Of a stretch of DNA of 64,000 bases, positions 1-30,661 are shown piece by piece. A program made the translations under genes and the position numbers. The notes under the pieces are model-generated. The model ran no database searches, was not told the origin of the DNA, and saw only the letters and a list, made by a program, of their open reading frames with translations. The DNA is from Salminus brasiliensis (lineage: Eukaryota > Chordata > Actinopteri > Characiformes > Bryconidae), in assembly GCF_030463535.1 (NCBI RefSeq), contig NC_132901.1, forward strand, positions 496,980 to 560,979, given 5' to 3'. Numbering within the stretch: position 1 is the stretch's first letter; every line of letters starts with the position of its first letter.

Positions 1-302
1 AAATGCACACACACACTCACAGCTTGTCTAGTCTCTTTTAGTCCCTGTAGAGAAGTACTGCCAAACCTATTGGCTTCATGCTGCGTAATGCCTAGCGTGG
101 GCTAGAGGGGTATAAAGCCCCCAGCACTGAGGAGCTGTGGAGTAGTGGAGGAACTGTGTTCTCTGGAATGATGGATGACGCAATGTAGTAGAAAGTAGAA
201 AGCCTTCTTCCCTGGACAGTAAAGACAATTACTTCAACAAAAGCAGGATAAATGCCCTCCTTTTTAACCCAATGAGCAGGTGTCCCAATACTTTTGTCCA
301 TT
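1..302 (-). mobile_element. MITE-like non-autonomous DNA element, 3' part
   Basis: The block ends with the terminus-like motif caggtgtcccaatactttt followed by gtcca at 281-300. The same body (cctgtagagaagtactgcc, gggctagaggggtata, agaaagccttcttccctgg) recurs at 1205-1990, 36010-37245 and 55190-55556, so this is one member of a dispersed family. No transposase is visible in it. The left end lies outside the window. Assigning it to DNA transposons is inference from the short inverted terminal-like motifs. Confidence 0.55.
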
Positions 303-1006
303 AAGCGTATTGCTGCTTTAGTTAGCTAATAAACACCTACCGCCCGACAGGGTGGCTTTTTAATTCTCTGGCTACCCTAAAGTCACCTCATCTCAGTCCT
401 GGCAGGGCGAGCGTGGGAAGCTCTGTAAACCAGAATCTAATCACACTAACACGAAACTGATGACTTACAACCGCTGAGCTGAAGAACAGAGACCACCACC
501 CCCAAACCCACCCCCCACCCGCCCTCCTCAACCTCATCTACCCAGAGAAGACGCTCAGGATGTTCGTTCAGGAGCAGCTCTGAAGGCTCTCTTCAGGAAG
601 ATCAGACTTGAAGCTTCAGCTGTTTCATTCCAAACATCTTCAGCTCAATCAGCACCAGCAGCGCAGCTGAAGAACTGAACGAACGGTTGGGTTGTCTCTT
701 GATCTTTGTACCCCAGTAGCTGTGAGGTAACGGGGTTGTGAGAAGTAATGAGGAACGTCAGATGTTGTGAGAAGTTTGAGAGAAGTAGTTGGTCATTGGC
801 CATGAAGGGAGATGGTCAGGCTGTAGTTCAGTCAGGCTGTGATGGGTGGACTGTAATTGGACTGGCCATATTTCCTGTGGATGTTCTACAGCAGACGATA
901 GCTGATACCAGACACCCTAAGGGCACGACACTGTTCAGAGTTCTTAGTTGTAACATTGATGGAAAGCAGTTTCTGAAATCTTGCAGGTTTCGAGGTCCAT
1001 CTAGCC
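303..1006. other. Stretch without a recognisable gene
   Basis: I see no recognisable domain here. The short open frames on both strands lack motifs. A C-rich patch lies at 497-530. On the minus strand this stretch is just downstream of the orphan cytoplasmic exon at 1007-1176, so part of it could be 3' untranslated sequence, but no clear poly(A) signal supports that. Confidence 0.4.
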
Positions 1007-1176
1007 TCAAAAGAGGTAGGTGCTGACCAGAGTCTCTGTAGGCAGGTGGATGAGCGTGTCCAATAAATGGACAAAGCATTTGTCTTGAAAATCTTTTCCA
1101 GGCCTTCTCTCCACGTTCTCCTGCAGCGAAACCAGCACCATGCCCTCATGCTGGGCTACTGCTGCCCCCTTGTGGA
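1007..1176 (-). CDS. Orphan terminal (cytoplasmic) exon related to the SRCR-Ig receptor at 37.3-41.8 kb
   Basis: On the minus strand an acceptor (gtatacag) at about 1177 opens a phase-1 frame that runs to a stop at 1007. It includes KGAAVAQHEGMVLVSLQ, which aligns with QGAAAAAVQYDIFELVSLQ in the last exon of the complete gene (37263-37423). DNA similarity continues across the acceptor (both read ttggtgtgta.acag). It is probably the last exon, or a leftover, of an SRCR-Ig receptor in this array. I found no transmembrane exon between it and the Ig exon at 4514, so its link to the gene at 4514-13238 is unproven. It could be a relic of a deleted gene. Confidence 0.45.
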
Positions 1177-1204
1177 CTGTATACACCAAAGCCATTGTCT
1201 GCAT

Positions 1205-1990
1205 GCAGCTACATACACTATTTGTCCAAATGTTTGTGGACATCCCTTTAAATGAATGCATTCAGCTACTTTAAGTTGCAAATGCAGAAACACAGCCTGT
1301 CTAGTCCCTGTAGAGAAGTACTGCCAATAGAATAGGACTCAACATGAACCTATTGGCACCATGCTGTCTAATGCCTGGTGTGGGCTAGAGGGCCCACAGC
1401 ATTGAAGTGTTGGGGGAGTGCTCTGGGAGGGAGATCTTTGGAGAACTATCTTTGGAGCTTTTCCAGAGTTCAGGGTCAGTCAATTTAAACGCTGGTGGTT
1501 GGCAGGCAGAGTGATCAAAGGCTAATCCACATCGCAAAGTAAGTTGCTGCTCTCATTTTAACTCCGTCCTTAATTATCCTTAAATAGCCAGGGTTCCAGA
1601 CAAACATGCCAGAGCTCTAACTGTCTTGGGAAATTTACAGTTGGTGGATAATCAGTCGGAGCAGCTCGGCTACCAAAAGCACACAGTTGTTGCATTTGCT
1701 ACTGATCAAATCCAGAGAGTGAATTTAGCAATTTAGGAGTTTATTCTGAAACCTGAACATGTGTTACAGTCAGAAACAGCAGAAGACACAAATAAGCAAA
1801 AGGAGGGCAGAACAGACAATCTACACCAGCTCACCTAGAGCAAGGCCGGGTTCCTTACTGGGGTCTGAAGTTCATCTTAAATGTTGGGTTTAGCGGCGGA
1901 TAATTAAGAATGAGGTGGGGTGGTGATCTCTTGTAGGCACAGCAATGCTCCTCCAAAATCAAGCAGAAAGCCTTCTTCCCTTGAACCTGG
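1205..1990. mobile_element. MITE-like element interrupted by the array-boundary repeat
   Basis: It begins with tgtccaaatgtttgtggaca (1215-1234), a 5' end also found at 36025. It continues through the family body to about 1455, is interrupted by the repeat at 1455-1890, and resumes with agcaatgctcctccaaaatc and agaaagccttcttccctt near 1942-1985. No coding capacity is seen. Confidence 0.45.
1455..1890. repeat. Array-boundary repeat, older copy without the Gypsy insertion
   Basis: This block matches 16572-16960 and 30662-31045. It starts with cttttccagagttcagggtc and goes on through ggcaggcagagtgatcaaag. In the other two copies the same two flanks are separated by a Ty3/Gypsy element (13641-16571 and 27752-30661), so this copy is the empty counterpart of that insertion site. 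A more diverged relative is at 35748-35860. Confidence 0.7.
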
Positions 1991-2648
1991 CAAAGAAGCA
2001 TTTATGCATCCAAAGGTTTCTTTGAGTTGGCATGATTCCATATCGATCAACTGCCTTTACTAAACAACCCATGACTGTAGAAAATATTGACAAAAGTATT
2101 GGGACACTTGCTCATTCATTGTGAGCTTATACAGGCTTTGTTGGATTCACTGTTTCTACAGTACAAGGAAAACTTTCTACTAGACCTTGGAGCAGGGCAT
2201 TGCTGTGAGGTTTGGCCAACAGTCTATTTTCATGTTTAAATAGCATTGGTGTTTGTGGTGGTCTCAAAATTAGGTGTGTTCAGGTCAATTTCTGGCATAT
2301 TGTTGTCTTGGCCATGGAAACAGAGGTGCGCCACTGACTGAATACAACCTAGGCAGATGTCAACAGTGAGATGTTCATTGCTATCTTGGCAGCAAATTGG
2401 CAACACAGACACATGCAGCCTGACACGCATACGCCATTAAAATAGCAATCTGCCAAAGACAGCACCTGGCTCTTAAAGGGAACGGCGAGCGACACGCTGA
2501 TCGGATTGTTGCACGTTACACCCAAAACACACCCATGATTAATTAAGCCTAAAATAGGGCCCCAGATATGAATTTGGACAGGCCCCCAGGTGAGCTGGTG
2601 TGGAATGACGCAAATACAAACCATGTCAGAGCAACCGTTTATATTTAC
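1990..2648. other. Non-coding spacer, part of the older array unit
   Basis: Much of 1990-2300 matches 17020-17330 and 31110-31400, including gacaaaagtattgggacac (2090-2108) and ggtggtctcaaaattaggtg. I see no exon. The long minus-strand open frame that overlaps it has no domain and runs into the Tc1 element. Confidence 0.5.
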
Positions 2649-3346
<698 letters not shown>

Positions 3347-3654
3347 CATTTAAATGTAGCAAATTACATTTGGTAAAACACATAATGTGAGAAATATAAC
3401 AAATTTGACCGGACTGTCTGACTGAGCACTGTTAACAACAGCTGAAATACAGAAGGCCATCATGGCCAACATTCACGCTGGACTCTCTCTCAGGCTGTGA
3501 AGTCCGTCTTGCAGCTCTTCTCCTTTACAGGTTAAACATCAGCAGATTGTCTCGTTCACTCTCCACACTCACCTTCTCTCTCACTAACCTATTATCATTT
3601 CACGTGATCTCATTAAAAGTTGTCTGTAAATATGTATTTCATTGCTGGTTTCAC

Positions 3655-4205
3655 CTGTAACACACCAACACACAACAGTATCAACACACACCAATACACT
3701 ACAGTATCAACACACACCACCATATCAACTCACCACACTACAGTACCAACACACACCAACACACCACACTATCAACACACATGATCTCACTGAAGGTGAT
3801 TTCATACCTCTGCTACCGTGCATATGATCTATTCCACCTGTAACATAGCAACACACCACAATATCAACACACACCAACACACAGTACAGTATCAACACAC
3901 ACCAATACACTGTAGTAATAAACACACTACAGTTCCAACACACACTACAGTACCAACACACACCACCATATCAGCACACACCAACACAAAGTACAGTATC
4001 AGCACACACCAACACACTACAGCATCAACAGACACCAACACACCATACAGTATCAGCACACACCAATACACTATAGCATCAACACACCAACACACTACAG
4101 CATCAACACACCAACACACAGTACAGTATCAATACACATCAACACATTACAGCATCAACACACACCAACACACACTACAGTACCAACACACACTACAGTA
4201 CCTTA
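3655..4205. repeat. Minisatellite based on caacacaccaacacactacagtat
   Basis: About 550 bp of degenerate tandem repeats of ACACCAACACA, TACAGTATC and CATCAACACA units, with a unit of roughly 18-40 bp. It lies downstream of the last exon of the gene at 4514-13238. Open frames across it on both strands (repeated HQHT or VCW) are artefacts of the repeat. Confidence 0.85.
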
Positions 4206-4207
4206 GT

Positions 4208-4450
4208 ATCTGCTCTTGATGGTTGAAGTGAGGGGTGAAGAAGATCACCATGGCCAGATCCAAAGAGCTCCTTTAGAAAGGCCTTTAGAAAGAAGGGGAA
4301 GAGTGACTGATCTATAACTGTTCTGAGATCTGTTTAAACCCCTTCCCAGACTCCTCTGCATCTCCATCCTTCTTCTAAAGGCCTCAGGGAGCTCCTTGGA
4401 TCTGGCCATGGTGACCTTCTTCACCCCTCACTTCAACCATCAAGAGCAGA
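4208..4450. repeat. Large inverted repeat (arms about 65 bp) inside a Tc1-like relic
   Basis: The left arm (4208-4275, tgctcttgatggttgaagtg through atggccagatccaaagagc) is almost a perfect reverse complement of the right arm (4387-4450). About 110 bp separates the arms. The sequence is the family that encodes MARSKEL, an N-terminal Tc1-like transposase motif, here joined head to head. The single strand could form a long hairpin. It is conserved at 18306-18548. Confidence 0.75.
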
Positions 4451-4513
4451 CCAGACTAAAAGTCTGAGATTTAAATTAGACAGGATCAATCAATCAGCAC
4501 TTCCTTAAACACG

Positions 4514-13238
<8,725 letters not shown>

Positions 13239-13640
13239 GGCTGTCCACCGTCGACCACGGTCTTCACTCTCTACTATGAAATGAGGGAAATGTGTGTGTT
13301 TAAGCTTCTGTTTGTCAGACCGTGACCAGTGCCCTCACCTCTCTCTCTCTCGCTCTCTCTCTCATGTTGCAATAGGGGGACATTTCTAGTGGAGGTCTAA
13401 GTAAACTACATAGGGGCAGTTCGGGGGGTGGTGTCTAATCTGTAACAGCCACTAAACAGTGTTTTAAATTCATACAAACTCTACCAATTCCGTACAATTC
13501 TACACTGTTCAAAGCAGACAAGCTTTCCCACCTGAACACATGAAAATATTTGTGTCCAAATACTTAAGACCAGTAAAACCACCATCACATCTACAGCTTT
13601 TCCAGAGTTCAGGGTCAGTGTGTGTGTCAACACTGGTGGT

Positions 13641-16571
13641 TGTCACGTCCCCCTCTGTACTCGTCGACCAACTGGACTCCAATTCCCAGAATCCTTCACC
13701 ACATAACATCACTCCCTGGTCATCCACCACAACCAGGTGGTGAGATTGTGTCTTGGTCTCGGTATTGTCATAAAAATTGTCTCTGCCTACCCACAGTTAT
13801 GCTCAGGTCTACTTCCATCGAGAGTCCAGAATATGCCAGCTTCTCAGAAGTATTTAGTAAACATAATGCCACCAAGTTGCCCTCTCATCGGGACTATGAC
13901 TGTGCTGTTGAGCTTATTGACAATCAGATTCCACCTAAATCTTGTGTTTATCCACTCACTAAAGCTAAGGAGACTGCATGGAGGAGTATGAACAGGAGGC
14001 ATTAGCTCAAGGATTTATTTGCCCTTCTACATCCCTCACAGCTGTAGGCTTTTTCTTTGTAAAGAAAAAAGATGGGGGCCTGAGACCCTGTATAGATTAC
14101 AGAGGCCTTAACCAAATCACCAAAGCCTATTTTTATCCTCTGCCCATTGTCCCTGTGGCCTTAGAACAGCTCAGAGGAGCTGCAACATATACCAAATTGG
14201 ACTTACGGAGTGCTTATAACCTGGTTAGGATTAAAGATGGTGATGAATGGAAAACTGCTTACCTCACTGCTAGGGGCCACTACGAGTACAGGGTCATGCC
14301 ATTTGGATTACGCAATCTGTTTTCCAAGCCTTCATAAATATTGTCCGCAGAGATATGTTTGTTCAATTAGTAATTATGTACATTGATGATATATTGATTT
14401 ACCCGCCAGATAAAGAGTCAGGTAGGAGTTTGGTGGCCGCTCCTCTCACGGTGCTTCTTAAAGGATTCCTATAGGCTCCCCGGGCTGACTCTGAATCCTG
14501 AAGGACTGGTTTACATCAGCTCTCCTCTTAAAACACCCTGATCCGGCAGAGCCGTTTGTCATGAAGGATGACCCCTCAAATGTTGGCATAGGTGCTGTAC
14601 TGTCCCAGTTCTGTGGGAATCCTCATAAATTGTACCTTCTTGCTTACTATTTACAGAAGCTGACCCCGTCAGAAAGAAACTACAGCACTGGTGACCACAA
14701 ACTCTTAGCTATGAGGAGTGGAGGCACTGGCTTAAAGGAGCTAGACATCCCTTCCTAGTCCTTACTGACTATAAGAACCTTGAGTATTTATGTTCAGTTA
14801 AACGTATAAACCCCCGTCAGGCTCGTTGGTCACTTTTGTTATTGACTTGATTTCAGTTTACCATTACATATTGCGCTGAGTCTCATAACACTAAAGCCGT
14901 TGCGCTCTCGCATATATAATACCAAACCCACGGCTCTGGAAGACCCAACCAGTGTATTACTGCCTGGTTTGGTGGTAGCTCCCATTACATGGGACATCAA
15001 CATGGAGATTGATCAGTATAATAATCGAATACCACCACCTGAACAGTGTCCTCCAGACAAAAAATTTGTTCCAATGTCATGTAGAGATAGGTTAATTACT
15101 TGGGCTCATTCCTCTGTGACCTTCAGTCATCCTGGAGAAACACAAACGTATCAGTTGCTAGCGGATAAAAACTGGTGGGAGTCTATGCTGGCTGATATAC
15201 ACCATTTTATAGCTTCCTGTTTGGTGTGTTCCCAATGTAAGACCCCTCGTACTCTACCTGCTGGAAACCCCTGCCTCCTCAGGTGTGGAGGGCAGTTATG
15301 GAAAGGTTGGGTATTATTGCCAGTTTGACTTCTGGATATCACCCTCAATCTAACGGCAAGTGTGAATGAATGAATCAAGAGTTAGGGAAATTCTTAAGGC
15401 TTTATTGTTTCAAAAATCAGCATGATTGGTTGACTTATCTACCATGGGCTGAAATGGCGCAAAATTCTCTCACCAGCTCTACCACCAATCTCACCCTATT
15501 ACAATGTATGTTTGGGTATCAGCCACCATTAATGCTCTGGACTTTTGACTTCTCAGATGTGCCATACATCAGCGCATTGAGTTGGTTCTGCACTGCCAGA
15601 AAACGCCAAGTGGAGTGATGCCCCTCCCTACGCTCCAGGTGACCAAGTCTGGTTATCGACCAGGGACTTCAGGTTTTCTGAGGGAAGTAAAAAGTTGCTT
15701 CCTAAATACATCAATCCATTCAAAATATTGGGAAAAACATTTAAGATGGACGTTTAACGTTTAATACATTTAAGATGGACTTGCCTGGCCCCACCTCCGC
15801 CCCCAGTTGATGTTGACAGCTAGCTCGCATTTGCTGTCCAGTGGCTACTGCACTCTGTATGGAGAGGGGGTATTCTCCAATACTCCAAGACTGGGAGGGG
15901 TATGGTCTTGGCGTCTGACGTGTTGGACCTGGGTCTGGTGGAAGCTTTTCACAGGCGTCTTCCAGGGCATCTGGCTCCACGACTGTGGGGTCGCCCCAGG
16001 CGCTGCTTGTGGGATTCCCCAGGCCTGCCTTGTCGATTGTCGGGGATTGGTCATCATGGTCACACTCTCTTGACTGTTCCAGGCTCCCCTGTCATGTCTT
16101 TCTTTGTACCAATCACCCACCTGGACTCCAATTCCCAGAACCTCACCCCATAACATCACTACCTCATCCTCCACCACAACCAATCAGTTTTCCGCTCATC
16201 TTCACCTGTTTGTAATTGTCCTGTTTGTACATATTCATTACATCTCTGTGAAGTATTGCCAACTTTTCATTGTCTACAGAGCATTTGTTATTTTTAATTG
16301 TGTTCATGTACTGATTACTGCCTGTTTATAATTTTTTTTCCAATTATTGGTTTTGCCCTCCTGGTTTGTTTGCTCAACTGTTTGCTCTTTTGGTTCTGAC
16401 CCTGGATTGTGTCTCAATTTACGTTTTTGTCTATTCCTTATCTGCCCTGTTAGATTTGTTTATTGAACCTTGGTGTTTCGTATTAGTCCTCAGACTCTCT
16501 AAATCTCCTTTTATTAAAGTATTTTATTACTTTACATCCGCAAGCATCTGACTCATTTACCCAGCACCACA
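13641..16571 (+). mobile_element. Ty3/Gypsy LTR retrotransposon, degenerate, copy 1
   Basis: A short 5' LTR remnant (13641-13738, tgtcacgtccccctctg) matches the start of a 482 bp 3' LTR (16090-16571, begins tgtcatgtc, ends caccaca). Gag is absent. The flanks match the empty site at 1455-1520, and gtggt/gaggg next to the ends may be a decayed 5-bp target duplication. It lies upstream of the SRCR-Ig gene in opposite orientation and may affect its promoter; that effect is inference. Confidence 0.85.
13801..15700 (+). pseudogene. Ty3/Gypsy pol pseudogene (RT, RNase H, integrase)
   Basis: Broken frames keep the usual order. The pre-RT linker is at 13830-13990 (PPKSCVYPL). Reverse transcriptase is at 13978-14337 ([29 protein letters not shown]) and, after a frame break, MYIDDILIY near 14370-14400. 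RNase H is at 14535-14755. The integrase zinc-binding part is at 15100-15260 and a later integrase fragment at 15370-15618 (WAEMAQNSLTSSTT). Several frameshifts and stops make it inactive. The sequence resembles the chromoviral Sushi-type group of fish. Confidence 0.85.
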
Positions 16572-17475
16572 GAGGGTGGCAGGCAGAGTGATCAAAGGCT
16601 AATCCACATCGCAAAGTACATTGCTGCTCTCATTTTAAGGACTTTCCGTCCTTAATTATCCTTAAATAGCAAGGGTTCCAGACAAACATGCCAGAGCTCT
16701 AACTGTCTTGGGACATTTACAGTTGGTGGATAATCAGTCGGAGCAGCTCGGCTACCAAAAGCACACAGTTGTTGCATTTGCTACTGATCAGGCTGGCAGA
16801 TGTCACAATATCCAATCCAGAGAGTGAATTTAGCAATTTAGGAGTTTATTCTGAAACCTGAACATGTGTTACAGTCAGAAACAGCAGAAGACACAAATAA
16901 GCAAAAGGAGGGCAGACCAGGCAATCCATGCCAGCTCACCTACAGCAAGGCTGGATGCAATCATATCCTCACAGCAATGCTCCTCCAAAATTGAGCAGAA
17001 AGCCTTGTTCACTTGAACCTGGCAAAGAAGCATTTATGCATACAAAGGTTTCTTTGAGTTGGCATGGTTCCATATCGATCCACTGCCTTTACTAAACAAC
17101 CCTTGACTCTAGAAAATATTGACAAAAGTATTGGGACACTTGCTCATTCATTGTGAGTTTATACAGGCTTTGTTGGATTCACTGTTTCTACAGTACAAGG
17201 AAACCTTTTTACTAGACCTTGAAGCAGGGCATTGTTGTGAAGATTGGCCAACAGCTTATTTTCATGTCTGTTTTCTTGTTTAAATAGCATTGATGCTTGC
17301 GGTGGTCTCGAAATTAGGTGTGTTCAGTTTGTTGATATGAAATTGTCGTAGAAATCTATAATGTGACCGGACAGGCCCCCAGGTGAACTGCTGTTGAGTG
17401 ACCCAAATACAAAGCATGTCATGACAACAGTTCATATTTATGGCTGGATACAATCAAATTTAACAAATTATATTT
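16572..17475. repeat. Array-boundary repeat and spacer, copy at the 1/2 junction
   Basis: It continues the boundary repeat from the Gypsy 3' flank (ggcaggcagagtgatcaaag) and matches 30662-31570 almost base for base, and 1500-2300 less closely. It contains gacaaaagtattgggacac. No coding signal is seen. Confidence 0.65.
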
Positions 17476-17752
17476 GGTGAAGCACAGGAAAATATGACAA
17501 GTATGACCGGACTGTCTGACTGAGCACTGTTAAGAACAGCTGAAATACAGAAGGCCATCATGGCCAACATTCACGCTGGACTCTCTCTCAGGCTGTGAAG
17601 TCCGTCTTGCAGCTCTTCTCCTTTACAGGTTAAACATCAGCAGATTGTCTCGTTCACTCTCCACACTCACCTTCTCTCTCACTAACCTATTATCATTTCA
17701 CGTGATCTCATTAAAAGTTGTCTGTAAATATGTATTTCATTGCTGGTTTCAC

Positions 17753-18303
17753 CTGTAACACACCAACACACAACAGTATCAACACACACCAATACACTAC
17801 AGTATCAACACACACCACCATATCAACTCACCACACTACAGTACCAACACACACCAACACACCACACTATCAACACACATGATCTCACTGAAGGTGATTT
17901 CATACCTCTGCTACCGTGCATATGATCTATTCCACCTGTAACATAGCAACACACCACAATATCAACACACACCAACACACAGTACAGTATCAACACACAC
18001 CAATACACTGTAGTAATAAACACACTACAGTTCCAACACACACTACAGTACCAACACACACCACCATATCAGCACACACCAACACAAAGTACAGTATCAG
18101 CACACACCAACACACTACAGCATCAACAGACACCAACACACCATACAGTATCAGCACACACCAATACACTATAGCATCAACACACCAACACACTACAGCA
18201 TCAACACACCAACACACAGTACAGTATCAATACACATCAACACATTACAGCATCAACACACACCAACACACACTACAGTACCAACACACACTACAGTACC
18301 TTA
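17753..18303. repeat. Minisatellite, copy 2 of the 3655-4205 array
   Basis: Same ACACCAACACA/TACAGTATC units in the same order as copy 1. I see no unit gain or loss between the two copies, which is unusual for a minisatellite unless the duplication is very young. Confidence 0.85.
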
Positions 18304-18305
18304 GT

Positions 18306-18548
18306 ATCTGCTCTTGATGGTTGAAGTGAGGGGTGAAGAAGATCACCATGGCCAGATCCAAAGAGCTCCTTTAGAAAGGCCTTTAGAAAGAAGGGGAAGA
18401 GTGACTGATCTATAACTGTTCTGAGATCTGTTTAAACCCCTTCCCAGACTCCTCTGCATCTCCATCCTTCTTCTAAAGGCCTCAGGGAGCTCCTTGGATC
18501 TGGCCATGGTGACCTTCTTCACCCCTCACTTCAACCATCAAGAGCAGA
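18306..18548. repeat. Large inverted repeat, copy 2
   Basis: Identical layout to 4208-4450: two near-perfect arms of about 65 bp around a loop of about 110 bp, from a head-to-head Tc1-like fragment. Confidence 0.75.
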
Positions 18549-18611
18549 CCAGACTAAAAGTCTGAGATTTAAATTAGACAGGATCAATCAATCAGCACTT
18601 CCTTAAACACG

Positions 18612-27345
<8,734 letters not shown>

Positions 27346-27751
27346 GGCTGTCCACCGTCGACCACGGTCTTTACTCTCTACTTCGAAATGAGGGAAATGT
27401 GTGTGTTTAAGCTTCTGTTTGTCAGACCGTGACCAGTGCCCTCATCTCTCTCTCTCTTGCTCTCTCTCATGTTGCAATAGGGGGACATTTCTAGTGGAGG
27501 TCTAAGTAAACTACATAGGGGCAGTTCGGGGGGGGGGGGTGGTGTCTAATCTGTAACAGCCACTAAACAGTGTTTTAAATTCATACAAACTCTACCAATT
27601 CCGTACAATTCTACACTGTTCAAAGCAGACAAGCTTTCCCACCTGAACACATGAAAATATTTGTGTCCAAATACTTAAGACCAGTAAAACCACCATCACA
27701 TCTACAGCTTTTCCAGAGTTCAGGGTCAGTGTGTGTGTCAACACTGGTGGT

Positions 27752-30661
27752 TGTCACGTCCCCCTCTGTACTCGTCGACCAACTGGACTCCAATTCCCAG
27801 AATCCTTCACCACATAACATCACTCCCTGGTCATCCACCACAACCAGGTGGTGAGATTGTGTCTTGGTCTCGGTATTGTCATAAAAATTGTCTCTGCCTA
27901 CCCACAGTTATGCTCAGGTCTACTTCCATCGAGAGTCCAGAATATGCCAGCTTCTCAGAAGTATTTAGTAAACATAATGCCACCAAGTTGCCCTCTCATC
28001 GGGACTATGACTGTGCTGTTGAGCTTATTGACAATCAGATTCCACCTAAATCTTGTGTTTATCCACTCACTAAAGCTAAGGAGACTGCATGGAGGAGTAT
28101 GAACAGGAGGCATTAGCTCAAGGATTTATTTGCCCTTCTACATCCCTCACAGCTGTAGGCTTTTTCTTTGTAAAGAAAAAAGATGGGGGCCTGAGACCCT
28201 GTATAGATTACAGAGGCCTTAACCAAATCACCAAAGCCTATTTTTATCCTCTGCCCATTGTCCCTGTGGCCTTAGAACAGCTCAGAGGAGCTGCAACATA
28301 TACCAAATTGGACTTACGGAGTGCTTATAACCTGGTTAGGATTAAAGATGGTGATGAATGGAAAACTGCTTACCTCACTGCTAGGGGCCACTACGAGTAC
28401 AGGGTCATGCCATTTGGATTACGCAATCTGTTTTCCAAGCCTTCATAAATATTGTCCGCAGAGATATGTTTGTTCAATTAGTAATTATGTACATTGATGA
28501 TATATTGATTTACCCGCCAGATAAAGAGTCAGGTAGGAGTTTGGTGGCCGCTCCTCTCACGGTGCTTCTTAAAGGATTCCTATAGGCTCCCCGGGCTGAC
28601 TCTGAATCCTGAAGGACTGGTTTACATCAGCTCTCCTCTTAAAACACCCTGATCCGGCAGAGCCGTTTGTCATGAAGGATGACCCCTCAAATGTTGGCAT
28701 AGGTGCTGTACTGTCCCAGTTCTGTGGGAATCCTCATAAATTGTACCTTCTTGCTTACTATTTACAGAAGCTGACCCCGTCAGAAAGAAACTACAGCACT
28801 GGTGACCACAAACTCTTAGCTATGAGGAGTGGAGGCACTGGCTTAAAGGAGCTAGACATCCCTTCCTAGTCCTTACTGACTATAAGAACCTTGAGTATTT
28901 ATGTTCAGTTAAACGTATAAACCCCCGTCAGGCTCGTTGGTCACTTTTGTTATTGACTTGATTTCAGTTCACCATTACATATTGCGCTGAGTCTCATAAC
29001 ACTAAAGCCGTTGCGCTCTCGCATATATAATACCAAACCCACGGCTCTGGAAGACCCAACCAGTGTATTACTGCCTGGTTTGGTGGTAGCTCCCATTACA
29101 TGGGACATCAACATGGAGATTGATCAGTATAATAATCGAATACCACCACCTGAACAGTGTCCTCCAGACAAAAAATTTGTTCCAATGTCATGTAGAGATA
29201 GGTTAATTACTTGGGCTCATTCCTCTGTGACCTTCAGTCATCCTGGAGAAACACAAACGTATCAGTTGCTAGCGGATAAAAACTGGTGGGAGTCTATGCT
29301 GGCTGATATACACCATTTTATAGCTTCCTGTTTGGTGTGTTCCCAATGTAAGACCCCTCGTACTCTACCTGCTGGAAACCCCTGCCTCCTCAGGTGTGGA
29401 GGGCAGTTATGGAAAGGTTGGGTATTATTGCCAGTTTGACTTCTGGATATCACCCTCAATCTAACGGCAAGTGTGAATGAATGAATCAAGAGTTAGGGAA
29501 ATTCTTAAGGCTTTATTGTTTCAAAAATCAGCATGATTGGTTGACTTATCTACCATGGGCTGAAATGGCGCAAAATTCTCTCACCAGCTCTACCACCAAT
29601 CTCACCCTATTACAATGTATGTTTGGGTATCAGCCACCATTAATGCTCTGGACTTTTGACTTCTCAGATGTGCCATACATCAGCGCATTGAGTTGGTTCT
29701 GCACTGCCAGAAAACGCCAAGTGGAGTGATGCCCCTCCCTACGCTCCAGGTGACCAAGTCTGGTTATCGACCAGGGACTTTAGGTTTTCTGAGGGAAGTA
29801 AAAAGTTGCTTCCTAAATACATCAATCCATTCAAAATATTGGGAAAAATGAATGACGTTACGTTTAAGATGGACTTGCCTGGCCCCACCTCCACCCCCAG
29901 TTGATGTTGACAGCTAGCTCGCATTTGCTGTCCAGTGGCTACTGCACTCTGTATGGAGAGGGGGTATTCTCCAATACTCCAAGACTAGGAGGGGTATGGT
30001 CTTGGCATCTGACGTGTTGGACCTGGGTCTGGTGGAAGCTTTTCACAGGTGTCATCCAGGCCATCTGGCTCCACGACTGTGGGGTCGCCCCAGGCGCTGC
30101 TCGTGGGATTCCCCAGGCCTGCCTTGTCGATTGTCGGGGATTGGTCATCATGGTCACACTCTCTCGACTGTTCCAGGCTCCCCTGTCATGTCCTTCTCTG
30201 TACCAATCACCCACCTGGACAATTCCCAGAACCTCACCCCATAACATCACTACCTCATCCTCCACCACAACCAATCAGTTTTCCGCTCATGTTCACCTGT
30301 TTGTAATTGTCCTGTTTGTACATATTCATTACATCTCTGTGAAGTATTGCCAACTTTTCATTGTCTACAGAGCATTTGTTATTTTTAATTGTGTTCATGT
30401 ACTGATTACTGCCTGTTTATAATTTTTTTCCAATTATTGGTTTTGCCCTCCTGGTTTGTTTGTTCAACTGTTTGCTCTTTTGGTTCTGACCCTGGATTGT
30501 GTCTCAATTTACGTTTTTGTCTATTCCTTATCTGCCCTGTTAGATTTGTTTATTGAACCTTGGTGTTTCGTATTAGTCCTCAGACTCTCTAAATCTCCTT
30601 TTATTAAAGTATTTTATTACTTTACATCCGCAAGCATCTGACTCATTTACCCAGCACCACA
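27752..30661 (+). mobile_element. Ty3/Gypsy LTR retrotransposon, degenerate, copy 2
   Basis: Counterpart of 13641-16571 with the same truncated 5' LTR, absent gag, broken pol (RT 28089-28448, RNase H 28650-28869, integrase 29150-29729) and a 3' LTR at 30184-30661. The breaks are shared with copy 1, so the element was already dead when the segment duplicated. Confidence 0.85.

Noticed and set aside
3642-4219. Open frames with HQHT or VCW repeats (also 17740-18317)
   Set aside because: They read through the ACACCAACACA minisatellite in several frames.
13801-15700. Functional retrotransposon polyprotein
   Set aside because: Several frameshifts and stops, no gag and a truncated 5' LTR.
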